A stretch of 64,000 bases of DNA from Calcarisporiella thermophila CBS 279.70 (Eukaryota; Calcarisporiellomycota). A model generated the notes under the pieces. The model was not told the DNA's origin and did not search any database. It worked only from the letters and a program-made list of their open reading frames with translations. The stretch spans positions 15,728 through 79,727 of the forward strand of contig NW_027192218.1 of NCBI RefSeq assembly GCF_041956535.1, given 5' to 3'. The translations under genes were made by a program, and so were the position numbers. Within the stretch, counting starts at the first letter, position 1. The number at the start of each line of letters is the position of its first letter. This document shows positions 11,076 through 22,379 of this stretch, in pieces.

Positions 11076-13143
11076 GGACTAACTCCAGATATCTACGAGT
11101 ATGTATCTCAATTCCGGATGCACTATGGTTTTGATGCCACTCATTTTTTCTTCGCCTAAGCAGAGCTCACCCTCCAGTAGAATAGCTGATAGAGAAATGA
11201 CTGTATATTCATTGTTTTATTTTTTTGAGTTTTCACGCATACAATCTTCGCTTTTTTTTCTATAGTTGATAACGCACGATAAAGGACGATCGGGAATATT
11301 CAATAAAGGGAAGAGCTCAAGAAGAAGCAAGGCACAGGGAGGTGAGTGGGATATGGCCATTCTTTGGATTTCCCTTGGTCTCCTAGTTTGTAAAATGGCG
11401 CAGTTATAATCATAAAACCATTTGCTTAAATAGAAATTGGTTTGATCTGCTCCGAAATCGATATTTCTGGTTCCACAGCTATATGTGCTGACAAAGAGAG
11501 AAAAATAGATCGCCAAATGCTCGGGGGCGTGGTAAAGGGACTCGAAAAAGGCTTATTATGCAAGCATCAGGCGAATTTCTAGATTGTGAGCAGGAATTTT
11601 CATGCGATGATGTCTATGCCATAATTCTCCTCCTGCAATGAAACAAGTATCGCGAAGGCTAGTTAAACGCGCTATCAAATTGGTGAGAGCAGTGATTTTG
11701 ACAAGCTTGCGAGGGTGAATAAAAAATGGTGGAAAGCCCCTTGACAAAGAGGGGTTGAATTTCGTATAAGAGCAAGTGTATTCTCGGCGAAACTATCTTC
11801 AGTATAGCCAACAAGATCATATGAGAGAATGGCCCATGCTCAATAGGTTTCACATTTTCTTTCTGTTTCGCACTTCCCCACAATTCCTCCGCATCAAACT
11901 GGAAAAAGATAGCTTGAACTGTGCGACCCAGGTCTTATTGTCCGTCTAAGAATCCAAATGGTGAATTTTGCCGAGAGGTCTGTGGGACTCAATTCAAAGA
12001 GTGCTAGTGGCATCGACCAACATGAGGTAGATTATAGCGCACCAAGCTACGAGGATGGGGATCTCAACAAAGCGCATTATTGTCACGAAAAAGACGGAGT
12101 TTAGTAGCGGTCAGTTAAATGAAATATGAAAACATCAATTAATAAAACACCGAGGATTTAGGTCGAAATTGGTTTGAAGTTCATCACAAAGACTCAAACC
12201 TGGAAAAATTACATTATGGTATAGCGTCATCCCGAGCCTCCATCGCTCTCTGAAGGGCGCTTAGACTTGCATCCTCTCACAAGGATTTTAGGCCAGATCC
12301 CCGGCGGAGCTTGGAGGAGAGGAGAAAACCGTCGCGTTGTGTCAAGGTGTCAGCGCGGGCTGCGAACCTAGTAGCAGATAGTCGGCGCCCGAACTTAGAC
12401 TGGACTCGCGCCTCTTCTTTGGGTCAGAGCCAGCCGTGTCAGCCGGCTGCAAGGCAGAGAGCACATCTTTGGATAAGATGGGGATGAAAGAGAAGGATGG
12501 GCAGTGTTGGTGGAGGAGGAGGAGGAGGAGGAGGGGGAGTAGTCAAAGATTCTAGACAAGCCCAGAGTGTTTGTCATCGTAATTTCCAGCCATTTGGTAG
12601 GCTGGAGAGCACAAGAAATGAAGCCAAGTTAGGGAGCGTTGGAAGGTGGTTAATTTGCGGAGGTTTTAGGGTTTACAATTCAAACTGAATTCGGGTTAAC
12701 CTCACACAATTACTTATTGCTTGGGGAAGGTTGAATTCGGCGAGGGCAGGATCCCCGTTTTGAATTTCCCTCCCTAGAGCGGCAACTATGCTCACTTCAT
12801 GCGATCACGGCCGCACACGCCTGTCATTTCCGGCCGAAGCCTAGGTTGCCCAGCCGCCGTAGCACCGGGCTCCTTAGCCCTCGCAACCCTCGCACCCGTC
12901 CTCATCCTCGGGCGGCCCCTACAGCCCTTCCCCCTCGTTTTGTCCCACCGCGGCCAGAATTACATGTGAGAGAAGTCCTTATCACATGTTTTCGCAGGTT
13001 AACCTTGTACTGGGTCGCTGAAACACTCACTTTGCTATTTATTATATCCCCGCCCTACCCCGCAACTTCCCCCCACAATCTTTTCTCTTCTGTTTCTTCC
13101 CCCAACTTTCTTGCAGTTTTTCCATTCTCAGTAGTGCTTTGTT
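11076..13143. other. Gene-poor 2 kb region
   Basis: No recognised protein. Open frames on both strands (for example 11217-11516 minus) lack familiar motifs. A GGA/GGT trinucleotide run lies at about 12505-12540. The GC content rises after about 12300, and 12700-13143 probably contains the promoter and 5' leader of the following Tag1-like gene; an apparent ORF at 12846-13178 overlaps its start in another frame. Confidence 0.4.
12505..12540 (+). repeat. GGA-rich microsatellite
   Basis: Runs of GGA with a terminal G tract, simple-sequence DNA upstream of the Tag1-like gene. Confidence 0.7.
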
Positions 13144-15118
13144 ATGGCAACCACGCAGCAGGCTGCGACTATTGTTGAGGAGGAATACCATGTTCCGAAG
13201 ATCCCTCTTACAAGTAGGCGTCATAATGGCTCATTGGCCGCCGCGCAGAGACTAACCCCCCCACCTCTTCTTGTTTGTTTCAAGATTTTGTTCTGAGACC
13301 CATTGCGCAAGTTGTTATCAATCAGTCCGTGCTTGAATTTGACATTGTCGAAATTGCTGAACCCCGAGAGAATGAGTTCAAAGCTTCGATTCGCGGTCTC
13401 ATTTCCAATGCCGGGCCCTTTCCTGCCAAAATAACTTTCCAGAAGCCCATTACGTTGCTCTGGCGCAACCGAAAACTCGCGTCGATGCGTCTCCCACCCC
13501 TGAAAACCAGTGGGACCAACGGCGCTGCACTCGACATGGTGGTCGAAGGCAGAGTTCTGGATCATGCTGCCATGACCGACAGCTGTGCTTACATGATGAA
13601 CAATGAAAATTTCGAATGGGAAGTCTTGTGCGACCACCTCGACATCTCGGTGCTGGGAATCAACATTGTGGGTTTGAAGATGCGCAAGAAGCTCCCTCTC
13701 AAGGGAATGAACGCGTTCCGAGGAAGCGTTTCGGTTAACTCGTGGGACCTTCCTGCCGATGAACCCGACGGCATTACCCTTGTGTCCAACTTTGGAATCT
13801 TGAACCCCAGCGCCATTGGGATGACCGGGAACCATGTTGTATTCAATCTCTTTTACAAGGATACCGTCATCGGAAGGATCTGTGAGTGGCTGTTCTCGGT
13901 GTGCTCGCCCCCTCTCGATGGAATTTGCTTACTGACTCTACTTTCTATCCTCTAGATATGGATAACCAGCCTATCCGGCCTTTCACCCGTAATGTATTTG
14001 ATCTCAAGGGCGTGTTCCTTCCTCAGAAGACCAGCCAGGGGATCGCGATCTTGTCCGAGATGTTCTCGAACTATGTCAGCGGCATTCACAATCCGGTGTA
14101 TGCCGTCGGGGTTGAGGTGCACGGCCCAGATGGCCGCGTGGAATGGCTCTCCAACGCCATCCAGCAGCTTCGCTTCGACGTGGTGATTCCCTCTCCCAAG
14201 CGCTTGCAAGTGATCAGCGAGCTGACTCTGAAGGACTACGAGATCGTCTTCGAGCCGGGGACGGACGGCTACTCCCCCATCACGTCGAACAAGAACGCCG
14301 AAATTACTATGAAGCTGCCATTCAACTTTATGGTCAACGTGAAGCACGTGGAGGCCACTCTGGAGATCTGCGAAAATGGCAAGAAGTTGGCCGAGATGGC
14401 CCACATCTCCACCCCCGTCCAGTGCAACCCTGAGCCGGGGGGCGGATTCGTGCGGGTGGGCTACCCGAGGACCCCGATGGTCATGAATCCAGCGATGAAG
14501 GACTCGCTGCACCGCTTCATGGACAAGCTCACACTGGAGTCGGACGCGACGATTGAGCTGACGGGAATCATCAACGCCAACATCGAGTGTGCGGTAGGCA
14601 CGCTGGAGGTCCGTGGCAACCGGTTCGAAAACAAGGTGCGCGTCCAGGGAATGAACGGCCTCCGCACCAAGATGCCTGAGCAGGCGTCTCCCATCCAATG
14701 GAGCAACATCGGGAAGGGCAAGGTGGGTTTCAGTGTCATTGCAAGCTATTTCAATCCAGGGATCATCTCCGCACACGTCGGCGACGTTCATTTCGATTTG
14801 TACTATAATGATACCAAAGTTGGCAGTGCCAGTATCTCCAATCTAAGTATCGTACCCAGCAACTCAACGGTGCGCATCCGAGGCGCCATTGACGTTACAA
14901 ATCCTAACAAGAGCTTGGTGGATCTCGCGCTGGCGTGGTCCGCCCCAGATGGTGTGCTCGAGTTCACTGGTAGAGGTCATAGGGCCTCGACCGAGATAGA
15001 AAGTTTGAAGCATACTTTCTCCAAATTCTCGCTCCCTATCAAGATTTCTCGCACTTTTAATGGCAACACGACCCCGATTCCTCCAGAACTGGAGGCCATC
15101 ATGAAATTACTTCAATAG
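13144..15118 (+). CDS. Tag1-like / DUF3712 protein A (no signal peptide)
   Basis: Exons 13144-13213, 13285-13881 and 13956-15118 encode 609 aa. It is built from several tandem beta-sandwich (LEA2/DUF3712-like) units, as in fungal vacuolar Tag1-type proteins, which are membrane proteins with a large luminal part. Landmarks: VVINQSVLEFDIVEIAEPRE, ITLLWRNRKLASMRLPPLKT, LCDHLDISVLGINIVGLKMR, LPLKGMNAFRGSVSV and repeats of the pattern small-strand / N-P-S-x-I-G. It aligns along most of its length with the minus-strand gene at 59883-62434. Unlike that gene it starts MATTQQAATIVEEEYHVPK, with no signal peptide and no visible transmembrane helix before the first domain. Either an upstream exon is missed or this paralogue has another location. 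Confidence 0.7.
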
Positions 15119-15399
15119 TTGTGTAGTATTGTTTTTGCATTCCTTTCATGCTTTTCATTGTCTTTTCGACTATTTAATGCCTATCCTTTCTAAGCTTCTT
15201 CGTTAGTCTAAATATCTCTGAGGGGAGCGATTGGTGCTTTGCTAACTAACTTAACATTAACTTCACATTATATATTGATATATATTTTTTTGTACACAAA
15301 ATAAATTAATGATTGTAAACTTGATCTTGGCGATGGCATAAACTGGAAGGCAAAGCAGTATTGGAGAAATGCAATCCGATGACAAAAACAATCCCTCCC

Positions 15400-16864
15400 T
15401 CAATTTCTCTTCCGCTTTTTCTTGATTTCTCTCTTAGCCTTGGAGAAGTTGGATCGGGATTTCTTGCGCGGCCCGCTCGTGCCCACGAGATCATCGAAGA
15501 GCTCACCCACAGCCGACTTGGTTCGCTTCGTAGGGCGTGACTAAGAGTTGGATGAATCGGCGTTATATAAGCGTTGTATAAGCGAGCTCAGTAATCAAAC
15601 AACAAACAATAGAATCCACTAAAACACTCACCACTGTTCCTTCCACCTCTTCGTCGTCGATTTCTTCATCCTTAAATCTCCGCTGCTTGCGTCTCTCCAG
15701 CACATTCTTGCGATCTTTCTCCTCATCCTCGTTATGAACTCCTGCAATCGACGAGAAATCTTCCAGTTTCTAGAGAAATGCAACCGGGTTAATATATCGT
15801 AGGGTCAAAAGGGGGAAAGAACAAAAAATACCTCAAACTCATCCTCCAACCGTTGGATCCCAAGCTTCTTCTTGTCCTTTTTGCTCAATAATAATCTAGT
15901 GAAATTGGCCTCTTCATATTCCTCTCGTTCACGTAACCGCTCTTGCTGCTCGCGTGCCATCATGCCTTCATGCACTCCACCCGTGGCATCCACCTCCTCC
16001 GGCCGATCGTCGTATTCAGCCACCAAATCCCGCATGAGACGCGATTTGGATGCTCTTTGGCGAGCCCGAGCCTCCTCACGCTCACGTTTGGAAATGGGAG
16101 TGGAGTCATCGTAATGTAGTGGTGCAATTTTGGGTGCTCGGTATACAGCATCTTCAGCGTCAGCGGTATCTTCAAGGTTGGGTTCGTTGCTGGAGGATTG
16201 GAGGAGATTTTGAGGATTTGGTTTGAATTGCAAGGGATCAGACACCATCGCCACCGCGGTTGGCACGCTTTTACCGGTTTCAGTCGCACCCACCGTTGCT
16301 GCTCGGATTAGTTTATCGATCTGGTACTTGAGTTTCTGTTCAACGGGTTTGATTTTCTCTAGTACTACACGCAATTCGGCTAAGGAGTCAATAACGGGAT
16401 GATCTTCGATTTTTTTGCCATCAAGTTTGAGAAGTACAAGAAAGGCAAGATTGGTGATGTATTGGAGCAAGAGATCTAAAGGTGGGAGATGTAAGGAGGA
16501 ATGAGAAAAATTTGAAGTGAGGCACAAAGTCGGGAGAGTGCGAAACTTACTGTATTTTACTTCGAGTAAACTGATGCCTTTGGAGGTCTTAATCTCGCCG
16601 CTCTGAGCTCTTAATAAGGAAGACATTTCTGTTCAGGGGTCTTTTCATGGGCACCGGAATTCTTAAAGTATACTTACTTGTCAACAGTAGGTTTCAAGTG
16701 CTCTTGTAACTCTTTTACTTTTTTTGTTAGATCTCTTAAGAGGGTAGGAAATTTATCTAGACACGACAACATAGAAATCAGCCAGTTAACATCAAAACTT
16801 GAAGCGAAAGTGATAAAGGCACGCGATATCCGAGGACATTACCTGCATCTTGGGGCCCACTCAT
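15400..16864 (-). CDS. LCP5: Lcp5/neuroguidin, Sas10/C1D-family nucleolar protein
   Basis: U3 snoRNP-associated SSU-processome factor for 18S rRNA maturation. Exons in coding order: 16843-16864, 16678-16756, 16551-16609, 15832-16475, 15632-15769, 15400-15540, 1083 nt, 360 aa. N-terminal Sas10/C1D helical domain: PTLLRDLTKKVKELQEHLKP, then GEIKTSKGISLLEVKYN, LLLQYITNLAFLVLLKLDGK, VLEKIKPVEQKLKYQIDKL. A disordered linker, a coiled-coil-like REREEYEEANFTRLLLSKK segment and a very basic tail (KREIKKKRKRN) follow. The third exon starts at the TTATTAAG acceptor; using the nearer CAG would break the frame. An apparent start MSSLLRA in that intron is therefore not coding. Confidence 0.85.
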
Positions 16865-17060
16865 GATTGAATGAGTACGACTATTGAATGGGGTGATATT
16901 TGGATATACAATTATTTTATTAAGAATGGCCCACTATGTTTGTAAACAGTTGTGACTGCCTATTTTATGTTGAAGCTCCGACTCACGTGCCTTCTATCCT
17001 TTAGCCTCAACGGCAAGTAGTGATATAGGTTGGATAAATAGACACAAAAGCGCCAAGCCC

Positions 17061-19431
17061 ATGTCACATCGCTTCCTTACATTCATATGCACACGGCGTT
17101 CCAATGTCGACCCAAACCTTTCTCTCCGCTCCGCCTCTCAACTCATCCGAGTAAATCACCATTCCTCGCGTCTTGCACCCCCCAGCTCCTACCCCTGCAT
17201 TCGGCCTAGATTCCATTCACGGTGGCCAAACCAAGAGTTCGAACTTGGTTCTTCGCGAAGCTATGTTACAAAACTGTCTAGGTTTAGGCGTCCCTCTAAG
17301 CCTCTGCCAATTACAACTCCCCATGCTAAACCTCTCCCTGTTTTTCGATCCCGCCGTCTCCTTAATGCACTCTATGGTGCTGTTGGGCTCACTACGGCGG
17401 CGCACATTGTAATGCTTTTGTGGAACCCCGACTATCGTGAAAAGAACTCAAGAGTATGGGTGGGAGCGCTGAGAACAGGCGTCACATTTTTGGTTGGGTA
17501 ACCTATGGTTCTTTAGTTCGATTACAGTCTTAAATACTAAATGCATATCAAGAGGACTATGCATAGCAGACTATAAGCTCCTCCACTGGCGATACGTGGG
17601 TTCTGGCTATAATACTGATGAGTACAAGGCTGCGAGGCGTGTAGTACATGCCCGAAGCGCGGAGAGACTGCTTTCCCTATGCAAACTTAACGGTGGTATG
17701 TAATTTCTCCATGGATCTAAGAGGCGAAAATGCTCTTGAGGTTAAAATGCTTCCAACTATTAGGAATATTTACCAAGGCGGGACAGCACATTGCCTCTCT
17801 AACATTTATCGTTCCACCGGAATATACGCAAACCCTATCAATTCTCCAGGATCGCGCACCCTACCGAAGCATGGAGGAAGTGGTGGAGGTGTTTAAGCGC
17901 GAATTCAACGCTTCTCCCTTTGAACTATTTGAAGAGTTTGATGAGACACCTCTTGCTGCTGCAAGTTTGGCACAAGTTCACCGTGGTAAGTTCGTCTTGA
18001 TCACAATTTGGTATAGAGGATGAGTAACCAAGCGGCTTTCCAATACGATAAGCTAAAACAAGAGATGGCAGAGTGTGCGCAGTAAAGGTCCAATACCCTG
18101 ACGTTCGCGAGTTGTTCCATACGGATATCTGGACCTTTCAAACCATCACCAAGGTGATAGAGTGGATGTTTCCGGAATTTCAGCTGGGCTGGATAGTCAA
18201 GGTAATTCGAATTAGTCCGTTCTAAATGATTCCAACTGCACTCTAATAGTTGGGCGCCTATCTAATAGGATTTCCGGGAGCAGCTGGAGGCGGAATTCGA
18301 TTTCACGAAGGAAGCTCATAACAGCGAGGGAACTCAACAGAGGTTCAGTCATCGACAAGATGTTCTCAAGATACCGTGCATATATTGGGATCTTACGACT
18401 GAGCAAAGTTTGTATTGTTGAAACCGCTAAACAACGAATCTGGGCTCTACCCTAACTCTCTCCTCTTGAACGACATCACTTTCACTAGTTTTGACCATGG
18501 AATTTGTCGACGGAGTCAAAGTCAATGACGTGGAAAGTCTTCGGAAAATGGGCGTGGATCCAAAGTGGGTTGCCTCGAGATTACTGGAGATATTCGCGGA
18601 GATGTAAGTGGGATTCATTCCTGACCTATCTGCATTCTCTCAATAGTGCTGCTATGAACACAGGATATTTGTTCATGGAGTGTTGCATGCCGATCCACAC
18701 GCAGGCAACGCCATGGTGACTCTCGATCCGAAGAGTAAAAAACCGCTGCTCGTCCTCTTAGATCATGGCTTTTATAAGTCATTGTCAAAAGATTTTCGCC
18801 TCAGCTATTGTCAGCTCTGGAGGGCCCTCCTCTTTAATGATCAAGAAGGACTCAAAGAAGCTGCGACCCGCCTTGGGGTGAGCCAATATGCCGAGGTATG
18901 CACATTGTAAATGGCAATCTATTTTTTGGGCCCATTTAAATTGTATTCATTTTTTACTCTGTTTTCAAGGTGTTTCCTCTCATCATGACAAACCGACTGC
19001 CGCCAGTGGTAGCGACCACGCCTTTAGGCGAAGAGATGTCAACTGAAGAAAAGAAGCAGGTCAGGAGTTCCTTTAAGCATCTCGCCATCTCAGATGTATT
19101 TGTGTTTCTCGAGAGTTTGCCACGAGACATGCTGCTAGTCTTCCGCAGCAATAGCATTGTACGCGGTATTCACAAGGAGTTGGGGGGATGGGTCGGGGAG
19201 CGCTTCTCGATCAATGCGAAATATGCAACCAAGGGACTTTGGTACTCGCGTGCAGAGGATGAAAGAGACGTCGGAATCTGGATCCGGCTGGTGCGTCGTC
19301 TCGGATACATAGGGGACAGGGTAATGACGGAGACTAGGATTTGGGCAGCAGAATTTTTGATAAGAATGTCGCGATGGTGGTCTGGCTGGAGTCGCGGCTT
19401 GGTCGCAGCGGCAGAAGGCGTTGCTATTTAG
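17061..19431 (+). CDS. ADCK1/Mcp2-type ABC1 (UbiB) family kinase-like protein
   Basis: Mitochondrial member of the atypical ABC1/UbiB kinase family; ADCK1/Mcp2 proteins act in mitochondrial lipid and cristae homeostasis. Exons 17061-17497, 17553-17695, 17764-17985, 18053-18201, 18269-18407, 18489-18603, 18664-18895 and 18970-19431 give 632 aa. The N-terminus is Arg/Ser-rich, fitting a matrix presequence, with a hydrophobic segment before VWVGALRTGVTFL. Family motifs: the KxGQ loop (GGIFTKAGQHIASL), LAAASLAQVHRA (the alanine-rich loop), AVKVQYPDV with the ATP-site Lys, MEFVDGVKV, VLHADPHAGNAMV (catalytic-loop equivalent) and LLVLLDHG (DFG equivalent). All key residues of the family are present. 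It is divergently arranged from the Lcp5 gene across about 200 bp. Confidence 0.9.
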
Positions 19432-20082
19432 AGAGAGTTTAAGGTGCAGGTATTAATATTTAGAAGAACAAAGAGATTTGGTTGACAGAAATCTTGGCAT
19501 TTGTAAATTGTTATTTATGATTGGGAATATTTATGGGAGCCCGCCCTCCTAGTTAGAGAAATAAATTAGATATGAGGATTTGCCTGTTTTTTGTTTTTTG
19601 TTAAATGGTTTTACAAGAGAATCCCTCGGGACAAGCTTTCTATTTTGAATACTAGCTGAAAGTGTAAATGGATAGATCACTCTGATGGGGTTGACCCGGT
19701 TCCAGGTACAAACCTATTTCGCGTCTTTTCTATATTTTATTTAGCGTTTATTCTATCCTAAGGTGGATAAAATGTCATTGAGAATTATTTCAATTTTCTT
19801 ATAGAGTTGTCCTTAGTGACCTCATTTGAACCCGTCCATTTCAAGCAGCAATTATTCTCAATGTGAACAGGAGACTATTCCAATTATGCATTATGTGGAT
19901 GTTACAATGGACCGTGCCTTTTATTATTTACTGTTGAGAAGGAGAATTATATAATATCTTTCAAAAGTATATTCAGCTGCAATTTTGCAGAGCTAGCCAT
20001 AAAATACTAATAGTTATATGAATGTATACAATGCTCAATGGACTATACTCCCATATTCTGCACAAAGGATCCGACCTCTCTT
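19432..20082. other. Intergenic, convergent 3' flanks
   Basis: AT-rich spacer between the ends of the ADCK1-like gene and the Hsp20 gene. No open frame or motif of note. Confidence 0.4.
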
Positions 20083-20544
20083 TTAAGAGATGGTGATACG
20101 GCGCGAGCCTGGAGCCTCACCCTTGGCAATGCGCACGGTCAGGACACCGTTTTCAAAGTTTGCCGTGGCTTTGTCGGTCTGAAGGTGAGGAGGCAACTGG
20201 ACACTTCGAGAGAAGTTACCGTAGCGGCGCTCCGTCACGTGGCGGTTCGCGTTCTCGTAGGTCTTATCCTCAGTGTGCTCTCCGCTGACCGTCAACACCT
20301 GGTCGCGCACATCGATATTCACCTTGTCTTTGGGAACTCCGGGCAGTTCCATTGTAACCACCATATCTTTCTCCGTCTCATGAACGTCCATGCGTGGGAC
20401 CCATCCGCGAGCGGAGATGGTGCCGCCGCTGGTCACGTCGCGCGAGCCGACCGTGTCACGCCAGAAATCGTTCATAATGCGGTTGATGGAGCGCTCGAAG
20501 TTGCGGAAGTCGTTGTCGAAGGGGGTAGTGGTAATTAGAGACAT
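20083..20544 (-). CDS. Small heat shock protein, Hsp20/alpha-crystallin family (copy 1)
   Basis: ATP-independent cytosolic holdase, 153 aa, intronless. A short N-terminal arm contains FERSINRIMNDFWRD. The alpha-crystallin domain runs from about residue 46 (WVPRMDVHETEKD) through MELPGVPKDKVNI and VLTVSGEHTEDK to the conserved ENGVLTVRIAKG. The tail ends RRITIS, an I-x-I motif that docks neighbouring subunits. The second copy at 58745-59170 shares the same layout. Lack of introns is typical of strongly heat-induced genes. Confidence 0.93.
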   Translation of the reverse strand: MSLITTTPFDNDFRNFERSINRIMNDFWRDTVGSRDVTSGGTISARGWVPRMDVHETEKDMVVTMELPGVPKDKVNIDVRDQVLTVSGEHTEDKTYENANRHVTERRYGNFSRSVQLPPHLQTDKATANFENGVLTVRIAKGEAPGSRRITIS

Positions 20545-20637
20545 TGTTTTAATTCAAGGAGACTTTTGTTAATGTTTTGAGTGGTAGAGAGAATAGAATG
20601 ATGGTCGAGGAGAAGAGAGGGACCGAGGAGCTCTCTC

Positions 20638-20650
20638 CTTTATATAAAAT
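20638..20650 (-). promoter_or_regulatory. TATA box of Hsp20 copy 1
   Basis: On the minus strand TTTTATATAAAGG lies about 95 bp before the start codon, a strong TATA element suited to an inducible gene. Further upstream (20738-20745) a GAATCTTC pair matches one inverted heat-shock element dimer, but three contiguous units are not seen. Confidence 0.5.
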
Positions 20651-22379
20651 CTTCGAATGGGAAAATTTTTCGAGAGCCATCTAGTTAATTTTCACAAATT
20701 TGGAATTGGAAGAGCAGGGGCGTTCGCTTGTCATCTCGAATCTTCTACAATTTCAATCCCTTTCTATCCCTTTCTGTGCAATCTACGCCGAATTCAGATG
20801 GGGTTTTCATAATGGTAAAAGCGCAGCCAACTAAGCCCTCCAAGGCAGGCATTTCTCGGTCTGACTGCATTGCAAGGCGCACCCTAAAATAAATCATTCC
20901 CCGTAGCCTCGTTTAATAATTGATGCGAGACTGGAGCTGCATACTAGCTTCGCTCACCCCAACAAGACTCTCCCAGTGGCCCACTTATAAATAGCTCAAA
21001 AACTGCATCCGGTTGTGGCTAATGGGAGCGCCATCTGCGCACATGCTTCCACTCTAAATGCTCTATCCGAAATCTACATGCTTCATGCTGTATTAACGAA
21101 AAATTCCGAGGAAATGATCTCATTCTTTTGAAGAAGCTTAGGATATGGATTAGCTCAGTAGGCTAGCAGTCAGAGATTCAAGCCAAGGGGAAGGAGCCAT
21201 GCACTACGAAAACGGCTAGTTTAAGCCGTATATTGATGCGTAACTTCCCTCCCACAACTATCGGTTTCTTTGATGTTTCGAACTTAAAGTATGGGCAGCC
21301 ATGAATAAAAGTAAAAACAACAATATCCTGTATACAATGCAATGCCCTCGTAGGATTTTTGGTTGAGACTTTTTCTTCTCACTAAAGCCTGCATGATTCT
21401 CTCCATCTTGTTCAGTCCTGGAATATTCAAAGATGAAAATTCGTAAATGGCGTGAGCATGTTCCGCATTGCTACAAATTGACAACTAAAGTTTATTTCTG
21501 CCCCATTTCTAGACGCGTAAGATGATCAGAAAAGCGCGAAAATAAACAAAAAGAATATGAGCTATGGGTGGGAACTACTCACGAAGCCTTTAGAATTAGT
21601 CATTCGCAAGTTTTGCGTGTATAGCAGGACCCAGCTTATGGTCACCGTCATGCTGTATTTCGCTAATAACTATATCATTTTAATATCCAATGCGATCATT
21701 GAATATAGTCAAGATGGAGTTTAGAAATACGGGATTGTATTGAGAGTTTCCAGTTGTTGTAATGGAACTATGGAGAGTATATCAGGAAGACAGAAAACCA
21801 GAGAGACTATCACGAGGCTCTACTCCGACTTTCAGATAATATTTGCAGTGTATATAAGCAAGTACATTTAACTGTATCATTAATGACATATGGTCTGAGC
21901 TAATATAGGTAGCTTAACTATATTCCAGGAACTGCTGAAATAAAAATCAATGAACTCGATAATTAACATACGAATTTAGATGAATCTTGCTGCACTCTAT
22001 TCGGTGGAAGAATGGAGTCTCCCTATTGCAAATCACTACTTATCTCTATAATCATAAGACTACAAGGATACTAACGTATGGCCCAGAGTAGAGACAAAAG
22101 AAAGCATCCCAAAAAATCAGGCTTGCTAATAATATCTACGAAAACGCCTTATATTTGAAGCTTCGTATTAAACATTTAGTCCACGCAGGCACTGGGTCCT
22201 GCGAGACCCAATTTCATCATAATGGCTCTCAGGTTTCAGACTTCCATTCAGTGGGTAACTATCTTTGCTATCCCATTCGTCCAATCAAGTCCAAGTGACG
22301 CGAAGAAAAGTTCAAGCTCTTCGATCTCTTCATCTTCACTAGCGATTAGGACGACAATAAGCAAAAGGGCACCCAGACC
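20651..22379. other. Intergenic 1.7 kb
   Basis: Holds the Hsp20 promoter at its left side and the Arp1 promoter at its right. A tRNA-like A-box string occurs near 21148 but lacks a full tRNA. No gene recognised. Confidence 0.35.

Noticed and set aside
12846-13178. 110-codon Pro/Arg-rich plus frame before Tag1-like gene A
   Set aside because: It overlaps the real start in another frame, is low complexity and most likely is 5' leader sequence.
13952-14791. 279-codon minus-strand frame opposite Tag1-like gene A
   Set aside because: Antisense shadow of a biased coding exon; His/Arg/Leu-rich translation without motifs. The minus frame at 13221-13835 is the same case.
16551-16626. Apparent start codon MSSLLRA for the Lcp5 gene
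   Set aside because: It lies in an intron: only the TTATTAAG acceptor restores the conserved frame, with KPTVDK joined to AQSGEIKTSKG.
20038-20538. 166-codon plus-strand frame opposite Hsp20 copy 1
   Set aside because: Mirror of the alpha-crystallin coding frame; no independent evidence.
21148-21190. tRNA-like string with an A-box (TTAGCTCAGTAGG) and ATTCAAGCC
   Set aside because: The A-to-B spacing is too short to hold an anticodon arm and no acceptor stem forms.
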